Shown here: in pieces, positions 1 through 13,700 of the stretch
Layout of the letters: each line of letters opens with the position of its first letter
Position numbering within the stretch: the first letter of the stretch is position 1
From: Adineta ricciae
Lineage: Eukaryota > Rotifera > Eurotatoria > Adinetida > Adinetidae
Length of the DNA stretch: 64,000 bases
Assembly (NCBI GenBank): GCA_905250025.1
Contig: CAJNOJ010000020.1
Coordinates: 1 to 64,000, forward strand
Direction of reading: 5' to 3'
Position numbers and translations under genes: made by a program
The notes under the pieces: model-generated
The model's database searches: none
Told to the model about the DNA's origin: nothing
The model's input: only the letters and a program-made list of their open reading frames with translations

Positions 1-1796
1 CGACAGCCGGAGTCATTTCGACAGCACGTGGTGTTTTACCCTGCGGTTGTCCGGATGGACGGTTGTCTTCACCCGTACGCTCTGGTACAACTGTCAGCGA
101 GCCTACAGTTGTTTCTTGACCCACTGGATTGGCTGCAACTACCGCATACTGACCAGCATCTTCTGGTCGGACCTCGTCAATTTGAAGAACGACTTGTTTC
201 GTAGGAACATCATATTGTGTACGATAACGAGGTGTTGCTTGCAGCGGCTTGTTATCTTTGAACCAAGTGAACTAAATATTCATGATTATTAAATACACGA
301 TATTGCTATGTGGAAAAGTTTTTACCGTGGGCGCTGGTTTTCCTGCTATCGTGGCACGCAAAAGAACTGGTGAGCCTTTCGGTGCTTGGATATTCTCCAA
401 TGGTTTGACTATCTTCGGTGGTTGCGGCTGCGGCAGATCCTGCTGCGTAGGCTGTGGCGCTGTCACTTGTAACGGTTTAGGTTGCTGGAAGTCTTGAATA
501 TCGGCATTGGTTAGTGGTCGAACAGTGAGCCTTCCGGTTGTTTCATCAGCACCATTGGGGTTAGTGGCGCGAAGTGTGTATGTACCTTGATCTTCAGGTC
601 TTGTGTCAAGGATTTCCAGAGAGACAGTCTTGGGCACGACATCATATTTGGTGATGAATCGATCACCAGCAACAAGTGGCTGACCGTTTTTTAACCAAGT
701 AAACTAGAAGAAAAGATGAATGTAATCAGAAATGGTGATTTTCTCGAGAAATAATTCAGCAATGCTCTACTTTGGCGTTCGGAGAACCTGCATCAATCGT
801 GGTTGAGAAGATCGTGGGCATTGTCTCTCTTGTTTCGTTGTCTTTCAATGGTACTAACACACGTGGTGCTAAAGGTGCTGTCTCGGTTGGTTGAAAGTCA
901 ACACCAGGTGCTGCTTCTACAGGTCGTGGCGTTTTGCCTTGTGGTTGTCCGGATGGACGCTTCTCTTCACCTGTCCGTTCTGGTACAACTGTCAGCGAGC
1001 CTACAGTTGTTTCTTGACCGATTGGGTTGGCTGCAACTACCGCATACTGACCAGCATCTTCTGGTCGAACCTCGTCAATTTGAAGAACGACTTGTTTCGT
1101 AGGAACATCATATTGTGTACGATAACGAGGCGATGCTTGCAGTGGTTTGTTATCTTTGAACCAAGTGAACTAAATATTCATGATTATTAAATACATGATA
1201 TTGCTATGTGGAAAAGTTCTTACCGTGGGCGTTGGTTTTCCAGCAATGGTCGCACGCAAAAGAACTGGTGAGCCTTTCGGTGCTTGGATATTCTCCAATG
1301 GTTTGAGTATCTTCGGTGGTTGGGGCTGCTGCATATCCTGTTGCGTAGGCTGTGGTGCTGTCACTTGTAACGGCTTGGGTTGCGCGAATGACTGTGCATC
1401 CGTGTTTGTCAATGGCTTCACGGTAAGCTTAGCAGTAGTTTCATCGGTACCAGTCGGGTTAGTAGCCCGGACAGTGTACGTTCCTTGATCTTCAGGTTGG
1501 ACATTAAGAATTTCCAAAGTGAGTGTCTTGGGTACGACATCATACTTGGAGATGAATCGATCGCCAGCAACAAGTGGCTGACCGTTCTTGAACCAAGTGA
1601 ACTATAGAAGATAGAATAAGGAATGATACATATTGTATTGGAAGAGAGAAATAATGATGAAGCTCACTTTAGACATGGGTGAACCTGCTTCAATGGTGGT
1701 TGAGAAGATGATGGGCATTGTTTCTTTTGCATCACTATCCTTTAATGGCACCATTACGCGTGGTGCTCGTTTCTCTTGAGGGAGCAGGTCTTGCTC
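1..1796 (-). repeat. 898-bp tandem duplication of a two-Ig-domain unit inside the giant gene
   Basis: Positions 1 to about 705 align with 899 to about 1603 at a constant offset of 898 bp. The flanking 784-870 stretch aligns with about 1681-1765 at offset 897, with more divergence. Each unit encodes two Ig domains plus linkers. The intron at 272-325 and its copy at 1170-1223 (54 bp each) differ at only two positions by eye, so introns are as conserved as exons. This indicates a recent duplication or continuing gene conversion. The left copy is cut by the window edge. Confidence 0.85.
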
Positions 1797-4700
1797 CGTT
1801 GTATCCATTGGTGACACACTTGATGGGATATCAATACCAGAGATAATCTCGAGCGGTCGCTTTTTATCCGCTTGTGGCTGTTCAAGGTTGCGAAATTTGT
1901 CTGCGGGAACGAATGGACGTTCATCAACACCTGGTTTATCTGGTACGACATCCAGAGTACCAACTGTGGTTTGTTCACCAGCTGGATTCGATGCCACAAC
2001 GGTGTACTGGCCCGCATCTTGAGGACGAACATCGTTAATTTGCAGAAGTACTTGTTTGGTACCAATATCATAGCGTGTGCGAAGACGATTCGATGCTTGC
2101 AATGGTTTGCCATCTTTCAACCATGTGAACTAAGATAAGAGACAAAACAAATTGAAAACGACTCAATGATAAATACGCCGCTTCACTCACATTTGGTGTT
2201 GGCGTGCCAACAATCGACGCTTGAAGAAGTACAGGTGATCCTTCATTCGCTTTAGTCGGTTGTAAAGGAGAGAGTACTTTGGGTGCTTCCGGTTTCTGCA
2301 TCTCCTGTTTGGTTGGTTGAGGAGCTTTGACTTCCAATGGCGCGAAACGTTCGGGTTGGACAAAAGGACTGTTGTCGACACCAGATTGAGTAGGAACATT
2401 TGGACCAAATGGTTGATCAAAAGCGGCAAATTTCTCCGGTGGAACAAAAGCTGAAAGAAAGAAAAATTACAGAAGTTAAAAGACTATCTTCAATAGGCCA
2501 AGAACATACCATTCGTATCAACACCAGGGCCTGGTAAGACATTGACTGTTGTCTGTGTCTCATCATGACCAAGTGGATTTTCTGCTTTGAGAACATATGA
2601 GCCAGTATCGTCTGGGCGAGCGGCATTAATTTGTAGGAGAAGTGTTTTCGTAGGTAAATCATAATGTGACCAAACTCGATTCGATTCTGGAAGTGGTTGA
2701 CCATTTTTCAACCATACGAACTAACGGAAAATGCTTTAGTAGAATCAATTAGTTGAAGTTTTCACTTACATGCGGCTGTGGAACGCCTTCAACTTTAGCG
2801 GTAAAGTTAATCGGTTGCCCTTCATTACACTCGATTGGTTGTAATGGAGCGAGAATCTTCGGTGCTACAAGTGGCTGTTTCTTCTCGGGTGTTTCATTCG
2901 GTTTTTGTTTCGCTTGATCCAAAGCTCGTAAGACATCTGGACTCAGATAACTATTTGTATCTACGCCTGATTCATCCACAACAGGACGCAATGGTACCAC
3001 CGTTTCCAGTGTTCGAAATGCGTCAGGGGCAACAAATGCTGTTCGATCGATTGATGTCGTATCGCCACGTACTGTCAACGGGGCAGATGTTTCAACACGC
3101 TCTCCTGTCTTTGGATTCTCAGCAATCACAGTGTAATTACCTGAATGAAAAGAAAAACACAATATATATGTTTCACTTTCTTGCTTAAAATAATACCAGC
3201 ATCATGGGGCCATATATCACTGATTTCCAAAACAAGTGTTTCCGATGGAAAATCGTAGTAGGTTTGTAGACGATTTGATTCCAATACTGGTTGATTATTA
3301 CGAAGCCATGTAAACTAAAAGGGGAACGTTTTCTACACAAGTTTCCTTTTATTTCTCTTCTTTACCTGTGGTGTTGGCCTTCCACGTATTTTCGCCGTCA
3401 GTATAACAGGCTGTCCTTCTTGCGCAATAGCTGGCTTCAATGGAACGAGAACTTCCACGGGCACACTTCCCTCCTCTTCTGGTACCAAGTATTCATTGAC
3501 TGGTTTAGCTTCTAATAAGCGAAATATTTCTCCGCTAACAAATGGTGAAGCGTCAACACCCGAACGAAGATCACTTGGTATGCGTGGCTTGGATTCTAAT
3601 GTTGAGAATTTTTCAAATGGAACGTAGCCAGTTTGATCTATTTTCGAAACAGGTACAATGATCAATTCTGTTCGTGTACGATCTTGACCAGATGGGTTTT
3701 CAGCAAGTAATTCATATGTACCAACATCGCTTGGCCGACTGTCGACAATTTGAAGAAAGCAACGTTTAGTTAACATGTCATAATGTGATGTCACTCGATT
3801 CGATGCCATCAGTGGTTGATTATTATGCACCCACGTAAATTGCGGTAATGGATAGCCTTCAACTTGTGCTGACAAAAGAACTGTTTCGCCTTCAGTTGTC
3901 TTTGTTGGACGAAGTGGTGTAAGAACTTTCGGTGCCGAAACAGGCATAGCTGCATCACTTTCTTCACCGCCGACAATCGCCGACGGATGTTTGATGTGCC
4001 GTTCATCCAAGGGACGAAATAGTTCTTGGTTGAAAAAACTTGTTTGGTCGACTCCACTGATGATACTATTAACCTGTAATAAGGGTTTTTCTAATTTATC
4101 AAACGCTTTTTGTGGTACGAATGAACGTTGATCAATATTCGGTTGATTGATATCGACAGTCACTTCACATGTTGTCTCTTCTTGCCCAGTTGGATTCTGA
4201 GCAACTAAACGATATGTACCCGAATCATCTTCACGTGCGCCAGCAATAGTAAGAAAGATTGTCTTCGATGGAATATCGTAATGCGTACGAAAACGATTTC
4301 CTTCTGGTAACGGTTGATCATTTTTAAACCAGGAAAACTGTGGTTGCGGTTTACCTTCGATTTGAGCAGAGAGAACCACTGGTTGGTTCTCAACTGCCTT
4401 CATATTACGAAGTGGTATTAAAACAGTTGGTTTCACCTGTTCGGTTTGTTCTTCTTCTTCTTCAACAATTAATTGCGCCGGTTTAATCTCCAGTTGTTGT
4501 ATTTTGGTTAAATCAACGAGCGGTCGTTCGTCAACGCCACTGATATCTTCAGTTGTACGAGGTTGATTTGGCTGTTCTAAAAGTCGAAATTTATCAGCAG
4601 TAATAAACGATTGATCCCGAACACCTGGTTGACTTGAAATAGTCAATGTCGCCGACGATGTTGTATCACCTGATTTATTGTCAGCGCGAACAGTGTAAAC

Positions 4701-7700
4701 ACCTGTATCACTAGGCCGAGCATCGTTTATTTGTAAGACAATTAATTTCGATGGAATATCATAATAAGTGGTAAAACGAGATGATGCAAGTAACGGTGCA
4801 TTATCTTTCGACCAGGTAAAGTTCGGCATAGGACTACCAGTAATTTTTGCGGTTAAAACAACTGGAGTTCCTTCTTGTGCTTCGACTGGTTGAAGTGGTG
4901 AGATAACTGTAGGCACTTCCGATTTCTCTTCAACATCATACGGTTGTTTCATTATACTTGATGGAATTTCGAGTAAACGTATTTTTTCCATGTTGACAAG
5001 TGATGTTTCATCAACACCACCGAAATCATTCAAAGGCCGTCGATTCGGTTGAATTTGATCAAATACAGCAAAGCGATCTGGTTGAGAAATGTATGAAGTT
5101 TGATCAACACCTGATTGTACTAGTACATATGGTTGTTGACTGAATGGCTTTTCTAGTTTATTGAAGACATCCATTGGGATGAATGACGATTGATCTATCG
5201 AAGGTGCACCAACAATTTGTATTGTAACTGATGAATGTTGAAGCTATATACACAGTAAACATCAAATTGTTTATCGACTAGAATCAACTCGTGTAACTTA
5301 CTTGTGGACCGTTCGATGCTAATACAGTGTATGTTCCGGTGTCACTTTCCCGTACATTTTTTATTGTCAGTGTAACACGTTTGCTAGGTAGATCATAGTT
5401 TGTAACGAAACGGTTACTTTCGCCTAAAGGCAATTGATCCTTCAACCAAGTGAATGTTGGGATTGGACTGCCTTCGACAATGGCTTCGAAAACGACTGTA
5501 GTACTTTCCGGCGCTTGAACCGATTTCAATGGAGTTAGAAAACGTGCGGGAACTTGAACAACTACTTCGCTTGTATAGTCTTCCGTTATCTTCGTCTTGA
5601 GCGGTGCTTCAAACTGTTGAAAGAGTAATGGATTAACAAACGATGTATCGTCAACGCCTGTGGTTGCCGGTGCTGTTGGACGCGTCGGTCCAGTTCCACG
5701 TTCGATTCGTTCAAATGCTTCGGCTGGTACGAATGCTGTATTATCGATTGGCGTCATGCTCGGTATGACGTTGAGACGCGCGTCACTACGCACTTCACCA
5801 GTTGAATTATGTGCGATCAATGTATACACAGAACTATCGTCAGGACGAACATTATCAATACGAATCCATGCCGTCTTTGATGGAATATCGTAGTTCGTTG
5901 TAACACGATTCGATGCAGGCAATTCAGCACCATCTTTTAACCACGTTAGCTATAGAACGAAAGAAAGAAAGAAAACTATGAGTAGAATTCAGGTTGTTTT
6001 CTTTGGCTGTACCTGTGGGACAGGAAAGCCGTCAATATTTGCAACTAGAACAGCAGGCTTTCCTTCAATCGCTTGTGTGCTCTTCAATGGTTGAAGAACT
6101 CGAGGTGCACGTTTGATTTCTTGTTCCTCGTATACTGATTGTGGAGCAGGTTTTACTTCGAATTGTGCAAACAATTGCGGATTGACATAATTGGATGTGT
6201 CAATTACTGGTCCTTGATCCACCAGTTTCTTTGTTGGTGCAGCTTCTAGATACCTGAATGCTTGTGGATTAACATACGAACTTTGATCAACTGATGGACC
6301 CGTATCAACAGGTTTTTCTTTCGGTTTTGCTTCGATATAACGAAAAGCTTGTGGATTCACGTACGAACTTTCGTCTACAGCCGGTCCTTCCGGAATACGT
6401 TCCAGTTGTTTCGGGCGATCGAGCCAACGAAAAGCTTCTTGTGGTACGATTGGACGAGTGTCAATTGCGGGAGTTTCATCCATGCGAGGCGCCGTCGTCG
6501 GTTTTTCTAAGTATTTGAACACTTCTGGATTAACCAAAGGTGTAGTATCAATAGCCGGTGTTGTATCACGTGGTTGTGGAGCAGTTTTTCGTTCCAAATA
6601 TTTGAATGCATCAGGATTCACGATGGGTGTCTCGTCAATTGCTGGACCAACGTCTTCAGTTTTCTTTAAAGGTTTACGTTCTATGAAAACCAAAAAAGTA
6701 ATTAACAAAGAATCAAGAATTTATCGCTGATTTACCTAAGTACTTAAACGCTTCAGGATTGACAATCGATGATTCATCAATACTAGGACCTTCTTCAGGT
6801 TTCTTTGGCAATCCCTTGCGTTCCAAATATTGAAATGCAGCTAAGTTAACTTGAGGAGTTTCGTCAATCGATGGGCCTATATCTTGATCTTTCTTTAACT
6901 TGGTTGCGTCAGCTTTTCGTTCTAAGTAACGAAAAGCATCGGGTGCAATGATCGGTGTGTCGTCGATCGATGCACGAGTAGTATCTTCTCGTTTCGTTTT
7001 AGGAGCTTGCCGAGCTTCTACATAACGAAAGGCATCAAGATCTACAATCGGTCGATCATCAATTGCTAAATTATCCTCAGGCTGTTTCGACTGCTTTTTT
7101 GTTTCCAAATACCGAAATGAGTCAAGATTAACGAATGATTCACTGAAAGCAAATTCCATTCAAATTCTGTTAGAGTCCGAAATAAGAAAATTACCTATCG
7201 ACACCACTTGTGACACGATCAGTACTTTTATTAGCCGTGCGAAGTTGTTTATTTTCAGGTGTTAAGTATTTAAATGCATCCGTTTCGACGTACGATCGTT
7301 GGTCGACTTTAGTTTCTGGTACAACTTGTAAAGTAGCAGTACTACGATCCGAGTTCATTGAATTATCTACAACACATGTATAATAGCCTTGATCTTCTTT
7401 GCAAACATCTTTGACACGTAGAACAGCAGTTTTTGTTGCTTGATCATAATAAGTCGAGAATCGTGGTCCAGCCATCAAAGGTTTACTATCTTTCAACCAA
7501 GCAACCTGATCGAAAAAAAAAATAGAAATTGGAATTCTTCAAGTATTTTCCTCGAGCATACTTTTGGCTTTGGGTTTCCATCGACTTGACAAGTAAATTG
7601 TGCAGTTTCACCTTCAACTACTGCACTGCTCATTGGTGTTTTCGTAATTTTAGCCGGCCGAGGCTGTGAAGTCGAAGTGTCAGATTCTCGACGTTTCGGT

Positions 7701-10700
7701 TGCCGAGCACCGACTGGTTGTTTTTCCAGATATTTGAATGCATCAGGTTGAACGTAAGACGTTTCATCGATACCAGGTGATTCTTCAACGATGACATGAG
7801 CAGTTGTTTCGACATAACCTTGAGGATTTTTAGCAATCTAAAGTTGCAAATGAGAGGAGTTATTTTCCAACATAGAAAGGAAACTACATACCACAGTGTA
7901 AACACCACTATCTTCTGGTCGTGAATCTGTAACACGTAGTGTAATTGTACCGTTATTTGCATCATGGGCAATTTTGTGTCGTGCTGATAATGGTAATGGA
8001 ACGTTATTTTTAAACCAGAGAAGCTAAGTAAAACGATTGATGTCGTATTGAGATTGACGGATGAAGAAACATACCTCAGATTTAGGAAAACCTTGGACTT
8101 GACATGTTAATTGAATGGGTTGTCCTTCTTTAACATCTTGATCTTTTAATGGACGACTCAATGTTGGTGCAGTTGGATGACGCTGGGGAGCAGCACGTTG
8201 TGTCTTCAGGGGGAAAAAAGTCAAAGTAAGGATATTCAATATACGTGACAACATTGGGTGAGTTCTTGACTTACTGGCTCGTAGAAAACGTCATCGTCAC
8301 TGGTACCATATGACATGTAACCACTGCGGGGCGCAGGTTTTGTTGGTCGCATACGTTTCAATTGTCGTTCTTCGAGTTCTTGAACTAAAGCTTTGCGCTG
8401 TGTTTGTTCCACTTTTTTCTTCTGAATATTTTGAAATTGTGCTAGAGTAGAACAAAGAAGAAAGAATTTCTTATTGATATCTTCTATAACTGTTATTTAC
8501 CAGCTGGAACCAATTTTGCACTGGTTGTTTCTTCATTGGGTCCTGATAATTTAACTGTATATGTTCCAACATCTTCATCTAATGCTGTTTTGATAATCAA
8601 TCGAGTTATTCCGCTGTTCAGATTTGTCACGTGATAAATTCTATAATGAAAACATGTGTCATTGATCTTAACAACATTAAAATTGCTACGTACCTATTGT
8701 TCAATTGTTGAGGATTGTTGACGATTTCTACTTCATTACGAAACCATTGTACTTTTTCTGGCTGTCCAGTAAATTTACATTCAAAAACTGTTTCGCTGCC
8801 TGTATATAATGGTTGATCTTGCAAACCACTGTCGAGAACTTTGATTTGTTTATCGGCATATGTTGATTTCGTATTGAAATTAGGTAACAACGGCGGAGCC
8901 GGAGGAATAAATGTTTGAGGTGCTGATTGTGGTTGCTGTGGCTGTTGAGGCGCAACAGTTTGAGGTTGTGAAATGTACGGCTGAAATGGTGCTTGTTGCT
9001 GCGGTTGCTGTTGTTGATACGAAACAGTGCTGTATGATTGTTGTGAAGTAAGCGATTGAGGTGATACTTGCTGTTGGTAGGACAATGGCGTGTGTGAAGT
9101 GTATGATTGTGGTGAGTATTGTTGCTCAGTAACTGTTTGATTTGTATAATATTGAGATAGAGTTCGTTGTTCTGGCTTTTGATGATGAAGAGGTATTTGT
9201 GCATGAGTTGAGTGAGTTGACTGTGTTTCATAAACTGTTTCTTGTGGTACAGTGTATTGCTGAGTTGATTTGACATGATGATGTGTTCGAACGGGTCGTT
9301 CTAAATAGTATAAGAAGAAGAGAATGCAAATCAAAATACAGCTGCGATCGATGATACCTTCAACGGTGAGAGTACATGTTGTAGTTGCTGATCCTGATGG
9401 AGTGTTGGCTACACACCATACTTGACCTGTATCATGCTTTTTGACATTGATAATTTCTAATGTAGCAGTGTCGTATCCTTCAGTAATACGATAGTGTTGA
9501 TTATCGGGTTGAATGGGTTGAGCATGATGATACCATTGAATCTGCGGTCTGGTTTGATAAGGACCAACTGATGATAGATGTACGGTGATCTGTACGGTTC
9601 CTCCTTCCAATGCGTCAATTGGTTCCAATGGCTATGTTACAGAGAGAAATCAAGAGATAAGAAGTTAAGGGTGATTTCTATACCTTTGTGAAATTCGGTC
9701 GACTAGTAATATATGAAGTTTCCACTGTGTCATATTCTTGAGTAAGTGTTGGGCCTGCTTGTTTAGCAACAGTTGCTACAAGGCCAGTTTGACGATTAGG
9801 TTGTGTACGATATGCATTAGAGTATATCGTTTGATTATCCTCCTCGGTTGTGTACGTTGTTTTGATATTTGGTTGCGTTGTTTCTTGATTAGACGAAACC
9901 AGAAATGAGATTGGCTGAAATTTCGGCTGTGTTCCATGAATAGAATAAGTTATTTCGTTGTTTTGTTGATGCGACGGTATTTGATAGACTTGTGTCTCTT
10001 CAGTTACTTGTGTTATTGTCGATGATGGTTTCGAGTAGACTCGATAAGATTCAATTGTTTGTGTTGGTCCTTGTCGATATAAATCATTCGTTGAACTATC
10101 CAGCTGACGACGCTTTGGTGACGGTCCGCCTCCAGTTGCTAAAATGAAACAGTGCTACTATTGATACCGCATTCTAGTTCACTTACAATCCACAGTCAAA
10201 CGCGCTGATGTACGGCAAGTACCATAACCATTCGTTACAGTACATGTGTATAGACCTTGATCCTCAGCAAATGCTTCTGGGATGTAGAGTGTCGCTCGAC
10301 CATCGCCGTAGTAATCCAAACGAAATGATGAATCATCACCGATTAATTGACCATCTTTATCCCAGATTATTTCTGGAGCAGGTTGAGCTTGAAAAAAGGA
10401 GAAGGAGCAAAAGAATGACGCGTATAGGTAAGAAAAACAATATTTACCAGAAACTTTAATTTCAAGAAGAACTGATTCACCTTCTCGAATGGTTTGATCA
10501 TTCAAAGAAACAGTAAAATATGGAGTATAGCCTTGTTCATAGCCAGTATTCGTTGTCAGAAGTCGTGACGTAGTTGACGTTAACGGAGTATCAGGTTGTA
10601 GAATTAAATCTACTTGATCGAATGGTTTTACACCGCGAACTGTTGATCGACTGATTGTTTCGCCATATCTACCAGGAGTATCCGAAGAAGTTATTGTTCG

Positions 10701-13700
10701 TGTTGTTGTCGTATAACCACTAGGAGAGTCGCTATCAACAGTTGAATATTGTTCAATTATACTATTATTGTAACCAGGTAAACCACCTGATACACGAAAT
10801 TCAACTGGTTGATATTGACGAGTGACAGTTTCTAAAAATGATTTCACAAGTTCCACATCTCTTTCTAGATGGCTCGATCAATTACCTGTCATCACTGTTG
10901 AATTGTTATCCCTTCCAAGAGGCGAATTTGATAAGATTCTCGAATTGTGACCTCGGCGGTATTGCGGAGACACCGTGGATGTCGTACCTCCATCAACATT
11001 GAAAACTAATTCCAATGGTTTATTCAAATCAGCATGTATTGTCGGCGAACCATATGATTGCATTTGTTGATGACCTGAACCTAAAACATACATTTCATCG
11101 TTTTCTACATGTCTATCAGTAGAGTCCGTCACAAGCGTATGTGAACTCGTTTGACGGTGTAAATGGGATTCTATTGTTGTTTCGTCTAGTTTGTCATGTT
11201 CTACAATCGTTTGACTACTCGGTTTTAGAGGGGATTGAAAGGACGATGGTATAGCAGATGTACTCTCTTGTAGAAGTGGACGCGTATAGTTTATTTCATC
11301 TTCCAATTGTCGATATTGTTCAGTGATGGTCTCGTATTGAGTCTGCGTTGAACTCGGTTGTCTTAAATGTAATTCGATTGATTGCGGATGTACACTCCGT
11401 GTAGTTTGATCAAATAAAACGGACGACGTCGACATTTCAGGTTGGAATTCACTTGAACGAACCTGTTTTGTTTCATATTTTCCGTGTACATCAGCAAGCA
11501 TTGTCGATGTACTTGTGTCGATTTGTTTAGGTTTCGGCATAATCATTTCCACTTCTTGTTCGGAACGTGTTGTTTGTTCGAATGTCACACTCGAAGTTGA
11601 TTTTTCCAATTTTGATACGTCAAATTTCGTGCGTGATCCAGCAGGAGCTGGTGCGACTTGAGCAAGGACAGTACTTGTTGAGGATTCAACATCAAAACGT
11701 GGAATAATTAATTCATACGGCGCTGTTTGTTGAGAAGTATTGAAATCCATCAGTGTCATAGAACTTGATTCTTCTAATGTTTGAGGAACGTATGGACTTG
11801 GTTTCAATAGTCCACAAATACCTAACTCAGGTTGGATGCTAGCTAAAACGGTTGAAGAACTATCTTCAATGTATGGTTTACGTAAACGAAGTTCAAGTAT
11901 TTCCTCGTTTGGATATCGATCACGTTCCATCGTGTACGTAGACGTACTTTCTTCAGTTCGAGTGGTTTTTGTTTGTTGACGTGTTGGCTGAATTGATTTC
12001 AATTCTAAGCTCGGTTGAATATTCGCAAGCACGGTAGTCGAGCTGTCACGTAATAATGGTCGTTCGTAGACATCTTCCATTTCGTCGTATCGTTCATGAA
12101 AATTTCTTTCCGTAACGTTCGTGTCAAATGCTGTTGATTTCATTGATGTGATCTGTGAAGTCGCTGGAATATCAGCAATGACTTTCGATACACTTGGTAA
12201 AACTCTTGGCCGATCGACAACTAATTCAACTGGTTCGTATTTAGGTCGCGCCTTGCGTAAGTATGTTGTAGAATGTTCGACTTCTTTCGTATTCAAACTT
12301 GAATGTTGCTTAGGAAATACGACTTCCATTGGACTGTAGGTTTCTACGGGTTGATCATAATACTTCGTCACATGATCGCCTAATGAAAATTACAATAGGA
12401 AGAGCGTGCTATCAAAGAAACAATTCCACTTTATTTTACCAGAAATAGTTTGTCGACGATCAATTGTAAATGTTTGTGGTTTACCAGGTTGTCGTTTGAT
12501 CAGTGTTGTACTATGTTCTGAAGATGATCTGTGTTTGGGTACTAACAGTTCCATTGTATCAGCTGTAGTCTGGATAGACTCTTCCAGAACTCTCAGTTCA
12601 TGTTCACCTTCAATAGGTCTTCGTCGAGTATCGATCTCCATGACCGGTGCTCGACCACGGCTTCGTTTAATTATTGTTGATGAATGTTCAGCTTGATTAT
12701 ATTTTGTTTTAGGTAATTTCACTTCCAATACTTCTTCGATTCGAACTTTGTCATGAAAATATTTCGTTTCATGTTCATTTTCAATTTTTCTTCCACTGCC
12801 GGTGATCTCCAAAACGCGTCGTTGTGGATGTGTTTCAGTGATTACTGTCGACGTATGCTCAGCCATATCCGTCATACTCTTTGGAACTATTATTTCCACA
12901 CTATCGCCCGGACCAGACTGGATCGGTTTATCAACTAAACGCAATTCATGTTCACCTTTCAATACTGTTTGAATATTATCGACAACGTAACTGGATCTCG
13001 GTCTTCGATTTTGTTTCACTATCGTCGATGAATGATGACTCGTTTGTGAAGTTAATGTTGGTTTAGGAAATAACAATTCAACAGGTTTATTTCGTGAACT
13101 TGGTTGGATAGGTTCAGATATAATACGAAGCTCATGTTCTCCGGATAAACGACGCTCACGACCTAATGTTTGACTAATATCCACTGTCTGAAATCGACCA
13201 CCTTTTCTTGATTTAACTACAAATGTTGATGAATGTTCGGCGGGTAATGTTTCGATTGGTTTCGGAACTGTAAACTCCACAGGAAGTGTCTGACCTGATG
13301 TAATAGGTTGCTCGATAATACGTAGCTCATGTTGACCTTCGATGGTTCGCCGACGTGGCTGTTGATGAATATTTGTTGTAGACCTTCGTGTTGTCTGTCG
13401 AGTATCTTTCAGTAGGGTTGATGAATGTTCTCCATGTGTTGTTATTAGTTGTGATTTTGGTACGAGAACTTCAACGGGTAGAGGTTCTGTACGCACATAC
13501 TTGATGCTCGTCTCTCCTGGTATGGAACTTGTCGACGAATGAATGTGTATTGGTTTTGAACGCTCCTTTCGAGTAAGATTATAGTCTATTCCTGAGAAAT
13601 CATCGCCACTCAATGTCAGATCTGTTGTAGTGAGTGGTTGAAAACGCTTTTGAAGAAGATTCTCCGAAGCTGAACGTTGATATGTATTGTCAAAATGATC

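Noticed and set aside
47..1488. Plus-strand open frames with similar sequences in the left 1.5 kb
   Set aside because: They are antisense shadows of the minus-strand Ig exons and repeat only because the exons are tandemly duplicated.
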